DNA of 64,000 nucleotides from Mariniflexile litorale (GTDB lineage Bacteria > Bacteroidota > Bacteroidia > Flavobacteriales > Flavobacteriaceae): positions 3,710,501 to 3,774,500 of the forward strand of contig NZ_CP155618.1 of assembly GCF_031128465.2 (NCBI RefSeq). The letters run 5' to 3'. The number at the start of each line of letters is the position of its first letter. Position 1 is the first letter of the stretch. The notes beneath the pieces were generated by a model that searched no databases, was not told the origin of the DNA, and saw only the letters and a list, made by a program, of their open reading frames with translations. Position numbers and translations under genes: made by a program. Positions 59,845-64,000 of the stretch are shown one piece after another.

Positions 59845-60750
59845 ATGCTTTCAATTAAAAAATATGCAGCAATCGATATTGGTTCTAATGCCGTTAGGTT
59901 GCTTATTTCAAATATTATAGAACAAAAAGGCAAACCTGTTCTATTTAAAAAAAATTCATTAGTTCGTGTACCTATTCGTTTAGGATCTGATGTTTTTATA
60001 CATAATAAAATTTCAAAAGAAAACACGCAACGTATTCTAGATACCATGCTCGCGTTTAAATTATTAATGAAATCGCATAAAGTGGTAAAATATAAAGCCT
60101 GTGCCACTTCGGCGATGCGAGAATCAACGAATGGTAAACAGGTGGCCGATTTAGTATTAAAAAATTCTGGAATAAGTATCGATATTATTGAAGGTGAAGA
60201 AGAAGCAGCTATTATTGCTGCAACCGATTTAAACACTTTTATTGATAAAAGTAAAACTTATTTATATGTTGATGTTGGTGGGGGTAGTACCGAGTTTACT
60301 ATTATAAACCAAGGAATTTCGGTGGCTTCAAAATCTTTTAAAATAGGTACAGTACGTTTATTAAACGATATGGTATCGAAGGAAGCATGGCAAGAATTGG
60401 AACAATGGATAAAATCACATACAAACAATTACGATAAAATATCCGTTTTGGGTTCTGGTGGAAACATTAATAAAATTTTCAAAATATCAGGAAAAGCTTT
60501 AGGTAAACCGTTAACATATTTCTACTTGACATCGTATTATAACTTACTACAAAGTTATTCTTATGAAGAACGTATAACCGAATTGGATTTAAATCAAGAT
60601 AGGGCAGACGTTATCATTCCTGCCATGCGGATTTACTTGTCTTCTATGAAGTGGAGTGGTGCTAAAAATATATATGTACCAAAAATTGGGTTGGCAGATG
60701 GTATTATAAAAAGCATCTACTATCAAACGGTTTCAAGCAATACACAGTAA
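59845..60750 (+). CDS. ppx: Ppx/GppA-type exopolyphosphatase
   Basis: 301-residue member of the ASKHA-fold Ppx/GppA family, which removes terminal phosphate from polyphosphate or converts pppGpp. Motifs: AAIDIGSNAVRLLI (phosphate 1), YVDVGGGSTEFTI (phosphate 2) and GSGGNINKI. It is the short form without the C-terminal HD domain, common in Bacteroidota. It begins 1 nt after ppk1, so synthesis and breakdown of polyphosphate are linked in one transcript. Ppx and GppA activity cannot be separated by sequence. Confidence 0.92.
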   Translation: MLSIKKYAAIDIGSNAVRLLISNIIEQKGKPVLFKKNSLVRVPIRLGSDVFIHNKISKENTQRILDTMLAFKLLMKSHKVVKYKACATSAMRESTNGKQVADLVLKNSGISIDIIEGEEEAAIIAATDLNTFIDKSKTYLYVDVGGGSTEFTIINQGISVASKSFKIGTVRLLNDMVSKEAWQELEQWIKSHTNNYDKISVLGSGGNINKIFKISGKALGKPLTYFYLTSYYNLLQSYSYEERITELDLNQDRADVIIPAMRIYLSSMKWSGAKNIYVPKIGLADGIIKSIYYQTVSSNTQ

Positions 60751-60850
60751 AATTTTGCACTTCACCTTTTAAAATTGCACCGATGTAATTTTATAATATA
60801 TATTCGTACACGATAAATTGCTAAAATTTATAACCCAAAGCTATTCATTT

Positions 60851-61375
60851 ATGAAAAAAATATTATTAACATTACTACTTGGTTTTTCATTTTACGGATT
60901 TTCTCAAGATGTAAAGTATGGTGTAAGAGGTGGTTTAAACATTTCAAATTTAGATTTTGAAGATACACCTGTCATGACAAATAAGCATAGAAACAGTATG
61001 TATATTGGTTTTTTTGGAGATATTCGTTTCTCCAAAACAGTTTCTTTAGTTCCAGAGTTACAGTTTTCTGCTGAAGGTGCCAAAGTTGAAGTATGGCAAT
61101 TAGATTATATACAAGCACCTATTTTATTAAAACTTAGATTAAGTGAAAAAGTTCGTTTTGCTCTTGGTCCGCAAGTAGGCTTGAAAATAAATAAGGTGGA
61201 TGATGGCGCAAGAAATTTTGCTTATTCGGGAGTAGCTGGAATTGAATATAAATTATCACACATGTTATTTGCTGATATTCGATATACTTACGGCTTGGTA
61301 GATGTTTTTGATGACAATTTACCGGTTTCTGCTAAAAATTCAACCATTCAATTAGGTGTAGGATATAAATTTTAA
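60851..61375 (+). CDS. Outer-membrane beta-barrel protein (PorT-like porin family)
   Basis: 174 residues with signal peptide (KKILLTLLLGFSFYGFSQD). The mature start is DVKYGVRGGLNISNLDF, a typical opening of the Bacteroidota outer-membrane beta-barrel (porin/PorT-like) family, and the protein ends with an aromatic strand (IQLGVGYKF). An upstream TTG at 60818 would add 11 residues but the ATG at 60851 places the signal peptide correctly. Its stop overlaps miaE's by 3-4 nt. Confidence 0.85.
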   Translation: MKKILLTLLLGFSFYGFSQDVKYGVRGGLNISNLDFEDTPVMTNKHRNSMYIGFFGDIRFSKTVSLVPELQFSAEGAKVEVWQLDYIQAPILLKLRLSEKVRFALGPQVGLKINKVDDGARNFAYSGVAGIEYKLSHMLFADIRYTYGLVDVFDDNLPVSAKNSTIQLGVGYKF

Positions 61376-61953
61376 CCGTGTATCGTCCTGCTTTTTCCTA
61401 AGTTAGCTATTATTTGACCCTCATATTCAAGAAGTTGTTGCCATTTGGTGTCAACTTCTTTTTTTTCGCCATACTTACGTGCAAACCCTAAAAACATAGT
61501 GTAGTGGTTGGCCTCGCTTACCATAAGGTTTCTATAAAAAGTGGCTAATTCTTTATCTTCAAGTTCTTCAGATAATAGTCTGAAACGTTCACAGCTTCTA
61601 GCTTCAATTAAAGCAGCATAAAGCAACCTATGTACTAATTGTGTTGTTCTACTACCGCCTTTAGGAAAAAACTTAAGCAACTCAATAACATAATCATCAC
61701 GTCTATCACGTCCTAAAACCCAACCACGTTTTATAATGATATCATGAACCATTTTAAAATGACTGATTTCTTCTTTAACTAAAGCGGTCATTTCTTGAAC
61801 CAAATCGGTATATTCAGGAAAGCTTACAATTAAAGAAATAGCAGTACTGGTTGCTTTCTGCTCGCAAAAGGCATGATCGGTTAATATTTCTTCTATATTT
61901 TTTTCAACAATATTAACCCATCTTGGGTCTGTTGGTAATTTAAGTCCTAGCAT
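61372..61953 (-). CDS. miaE: tRNA-(ms2io6A) hydroxylase MiaE
   Basis: 193-residue ferritin-like non-heme di-iron monooxygenase that hydroxylates the isopentenyl group of ms2i6A37 in tRNA. Four-helix bundle with Glu/His ligands visible in CEQKATSTAISLIVSF, EEISHFKMVHDII, EARSCERFRLLSEEL and EANHYTMFLGFARKY, the two ExxH-type pairs expected. Length 193 is usual for this Bacteroidota type. Convergent with the porin gene, whose stop it overlaps. Confidence 0.92.
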   Translation of the reverse strand: MLGLKLPTDPRWVNIVEKNIEEILTDHAFCEQKATSTAISLIVSFPEYTDLVQEMTALVKEEISHFKMVHDIIIKRGWVLGRDRRDDYVIELLKFFPKGGSRTTQLVHRLLYAALIEARSCERFRLLSEELEDKELATFYRNLMVSEANHYTMFLGFARKYGEKKEVDTKWQQLLEYEGQIIANLGKSRTIHG

Positions 61954-61965
61954 AATTCATTCATT

Positions 61966-62523
61966 TTAACCTTCAATTTCATTTATTAAAAATGTACCAT
62001 CACTATTAATTATCATTTCACTTAAATAATAATTATCTGTTTCTGGTTGGGTATACATGATATATATACTTGTTTTATCTTTGGTGAGTTCTTCATTATC
62101 GTTTATCCAAACACCAGATAAAATAGCAATTTCAAAATATTCTTTTAATTCATTATTGTGCTTTAAAAAAAAAGGCTTGTCTATAGATTCTGAAAGAATT
62201 TTGTTATCGTTTTTAAAAACAGTGATTTCTGAAATATAATCTCTATAAAAGTGTTTATAGACTATAGTGTCTGCTTCGAATGTGTTTATAACACTACTAT
62301 TCATATTAGCATAGGTTTTAATTTTCACCTTAAAACCATTGCTTAATACAGTGTCTGTTATGGTTTCAGAATAGGTTTCAGGAAAATATTTTACTATTTC
62401 TAGCACACCTATAGAATCTTTAAACTTTTCAACAGATGTTTTTAAGCTGTCCTTTTTAGTTTTTCCACCAGTACAACTTAAAAAAACAAAAACTATTAAT
62501 AAAAAATAAATTAACTTATTCAT
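61966..62523 (-). CDS. Lipoprotein of unknown function
   Basis: 185 residues; lipobox Cys17 (VFLSC). The mature domain is strand-rich (FPETYSETITDTVLSNGFKVKIKTYANMNSSVINTFEAD, then YISEITVFKNDNKILSESIDKPF). This resembles a DUF4738/small immunoglobulin-like lipoprotein but I cannot name it with confidence. It lies between dnaX and miaE, 12 nt before the miaE start and 10 nt after dnaX's stop, so it is probably in one leftward operon. Confidence 0.65.
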   Translation of the reverse strand: MNKLIYFLLIVFVFLSCTGGKTKKDSLKTSVEKFKDSIGVLEIVKYFPETYSETITDTVLSNGFKVKIKTYANMNSSVINTFEADTIVYKHFYRDYISEITVFKNDNKILSESIDKPFFLKHNNELKEYFEIAILSGVWINDNEELTKDKTSIYIMYTQPETDNYYLSEMIINSDGTFLINEIEG

Positions 62524-62533
62524 TTATAAATAT

Positions 62534-64000
62534 TTAAACATCTAAATCAAACGTTTTTCTTAAAAGATCTATATTAGGGTTTTTCTCTTTAAGTTTCTCA
62601 AATTTATCAAGGGACGTGTATGCATATTGCTTTTCCATTTCTTCGTTCACAGTAATAGATAAGCTAATATCAAAATTACTTAGAGTCTTACGAATATACA
62701 GCATCAGGTCGTATTGGTTACGCTCTAATTCTACTTTGTTGGTAGCGTTAGGATATTCTAAATGAACAACAGTTCCTTTTACTTTTGGAGTATCAATAGA
62801 TAGAATAGATGCTAAATTATGCTTCCCATCTTTTTGAAGGATTTCTATAAAGGCATTCCAAGTTTTAATTAAATCGGCTTCAGTAAATGGTTCTGACGGT
62901 AGATTTTCTTCATCTATTACAACATCCATTTGTTTTATAAGATGTTCCTTCTTAAGCTTTAAACTTTTTAAAGATAGGCCCGAAGCTCTTTTTGAATCTT
63001 GCTTTAATTCAATTTTTACAGGTTGATTATCCTGAGATTTATTTAAATTATTTAAAGTTTTATGTGATGTTTCAGTGGTTTTTGGTTCAACCGAAGCAGA
63101 TTCACTTTTCGTTTTATTTGGAAGTGTTACCGGTACAGGTTTAATGCCTTTTTTATGAAAGTACGAAGCGGGAATTATGAAGTGCCTAGAATTTTTTTTT
63201 TCTCCATCGAAAGTGATAGAGGCAAGTTGCATAAGGCATAACTCAATGAGCAGTCGTTGGTTTTTACTGCTTTTGTATTTCAGATCGCAATCATTAGCGA
63301 GATTAATACCCTGAAGTAAAAACTCCTGAGAAGCTTTTTGCGATTGTTCTAAGTATTTCTTTTTTGTTTCATCGCCTACTTCAAGCAATTCTATGGTTTC
63401 GGGTGTTTTACTGACTAACAAATCTCTAAAATGAGATGCTAAACCAGCAATAAAATGATGTCCATCAAAACCTTTTGAAAGGGTTCTGTTAAATTGAAGT
63501 AGTAAATCAGGAATTTTATTCTCTAAAATAAGGTCGGTGCTTTCAAAATAAGTTTCGTAGTCTAGAACATTTAAATTTTCGGTAACCGCTTGTCTCGTTA
63601 AGTTTTTACCCGAAAAACTAACCACACGGTCGAAAATAGAAAGCGCATCACGCATAGCTCCATCTGCTTTTTGAGCAATGATGTGTAGCGCATCGTCTTC
63701 AGCGTTGATTCCTTGTTCTTCTGCAATGTATTTTAAATAGTCTTTTGCATCTTTTACCGTAATCCGTTTAAAGTCAAATATTTGACAACGTGATAAAATG
63801 GTTGGTATAATTTTATGCTTTTCGGTAGTAGCAAGAATAAAAATACAGTGTTTTGGTGGCTCTTCTAATGTTTTTAAAAAGGCATTAAAAGCAGCCTGAG
63901 ATAGCATATGTACCTCATCAATAATATACACTTTATATTTCCCCACTTGAGGCGGTATACGAACTTGGTCGGTTAAACTTCTAATATCATCCACCGAGTT
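62534..64000 (-). CDS. dnaX: DNA polymerase III subunit gamma/tau, 5' part cut by window edge
   Basis: The frame enters the window at 64000 and runs to a stop at 62534: 488 codons visible. Sequence starts within the AAA+ domain (NSVDDIRSLTDQVRIPPQVGKYKVYIIDEVHMLSQAAFNAFLKTLEEPP, Walker B at IIDEVHM) and continues through domain II/III (TILSRCQIFDFKRI; TDLILENKIPDLLLQFN). The C-terminal tau part (from about residue 385 of the visible part) is divergent. It forms the clamp loader with delta and delta'. The Walker A part is outside the window. Confidence 0.95.
   Translation of the reverse strand, partial: NSVDDIRSLTDQVRIPPQVGKYKVYIIDEVHMLSQAAFNAFLKTLEEPPKHCIFILATTEKHKIIPTILSRCQIFDFKRITVKDAKDYLKYIAEEQGINAEDDALHIIAQKADGAMRDALSIFDRVVSFSGKNLTRQAVTENLNVLDYETYFESTDLILENKIPDLLLQFNRTLSKGFDGHHFIAGLASHFRDLLVSKTPETIELLEVGDETKKKYLEQSQKASQEFLLQGINLANDCDLKYKSSKNQRLLIELCLMQLASITFDGEKKNSRHFIIPASYFHKKGIKPVPVTLPNKTKSESASVEPKTTETSHKTLNNLNKSQDNQPVKIELKQDSKRASGLSLKSLKLKKEHLIKQMDVVIDEENLPSEPFTEADLIKTWNAFIEILQKDGKHNLASILSIDTPKVKGTVVHLEYPNATNKVELERNQYDLMLYIRKTLSNFDISLSITVNEEMEKQYAYTSLDKFEKLKEKNPNIDLLRKTFDLDV

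Noticed and set aside
1-64000. tRNA, rRNA, CRISPR and insertion-sequence signals
   Set aside because: I looked for cloverleaf-like GTTCRAA segments, repeat-spacer periodicity and transposase motifs and found none; the gaps are too short for most.

Overview
The window is a chromosomal segment of a marine-type member of the Flavobacteriaceae (Bacteroidota). The evidence is the low G+C, the Bacteroidota promoter element TAnnTTTG upstream of several genes, few Shine-Dalgarno sequences, and many lineage markers. These include type IX secretion (PorQ, a PorP/SprF protein and a type B C-terminal sorting domain), bacillithiol synthesis (bshA), MiaE, and a GH3/serine-hydrolase fusion. I see no tRNA, rRNA, CRISPR array, phage or transposase gene. 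Both ends cut a gene: a PAS histidine kinase on the left and dnaX on the right.

Layout. 0-3.1 kb: a divergent pair, the sensor kinase and a small operon (TerB-like protein, DUF302, thioredoxin, purine nucleoside phosphorylase). 3.2-11.8 kb: a WG-repeat protein, a cbpA-cbpM chaperone operon with a 70-residue leader gene, MscS, a P1B-4 type metal ATPase, a CDP-alcohol phosphatidyltransferase coupled to a membrane metallophosphoesterase, a flavin-binding protein and an RsiV-like lipoprotein. 11.9-14.5 kb: an Mla-type lipid ABC transporter. 14.6-19.2 kb: a block with the GH3/serine-hydrolase fusion and bshA, bounded by two inverted copies of a 129-bp palindromic repeat. 19.2-30 kb: an outer-membrane protein, an FAD/Fe-S oxidoreductase, ggt, glmM, a lipid A-type acyltransferase and a rhomboid protease. 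30-43.3 kb: core genes lon, porQ, cmk, rpsA, pyrR, pyrB, rnz and pdxH, plus three tandem paralogues of a small STAS/SpoIIAA-like family. 43.5-56.7 kb: a sialidase-like protein, then an 11-kb leftward operon encoding a 1917-residue type IX-secreted adhesin, its PorP/SprF partner and two paralogous TPR/propeller/OmpA proteins. 57.1-64 kb: the polyphosphate genes sixA-ppk1-ppx, an outer-membrane beta-barrel protein, miaE, a lipoprotein and dnaX.

How it works together. The best-supported module is the adhesin operon. A secreted HYR-type repeat adhesin, a 14-residue-class outer-membrane partner of the PorP/SprF family and OmpA-like peptidoglycan anchors form a surface-display unit, with a terminator at its end and a perfect 14-bp palindrome in its presumed promoter. 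PorQ elsewhere in the window belongs to the same secretion system. The other genes are mainly housekeeping and envelope maintenance.

Most of the unexplained signal is non-coding: two long perfect inverted repeats just ahead of the starts of the two carbohydrate-active genes, the 129-bp palindromic pair, an 86-nt structured element after rpsA, a foldable rpsA leader, and short tandem repeats before pyrB and rnz. I found no convincing new multi-gene defence or biosynthetic system. The tandem STAS-like triplet is the most distinctive uncharacterised protein family here.
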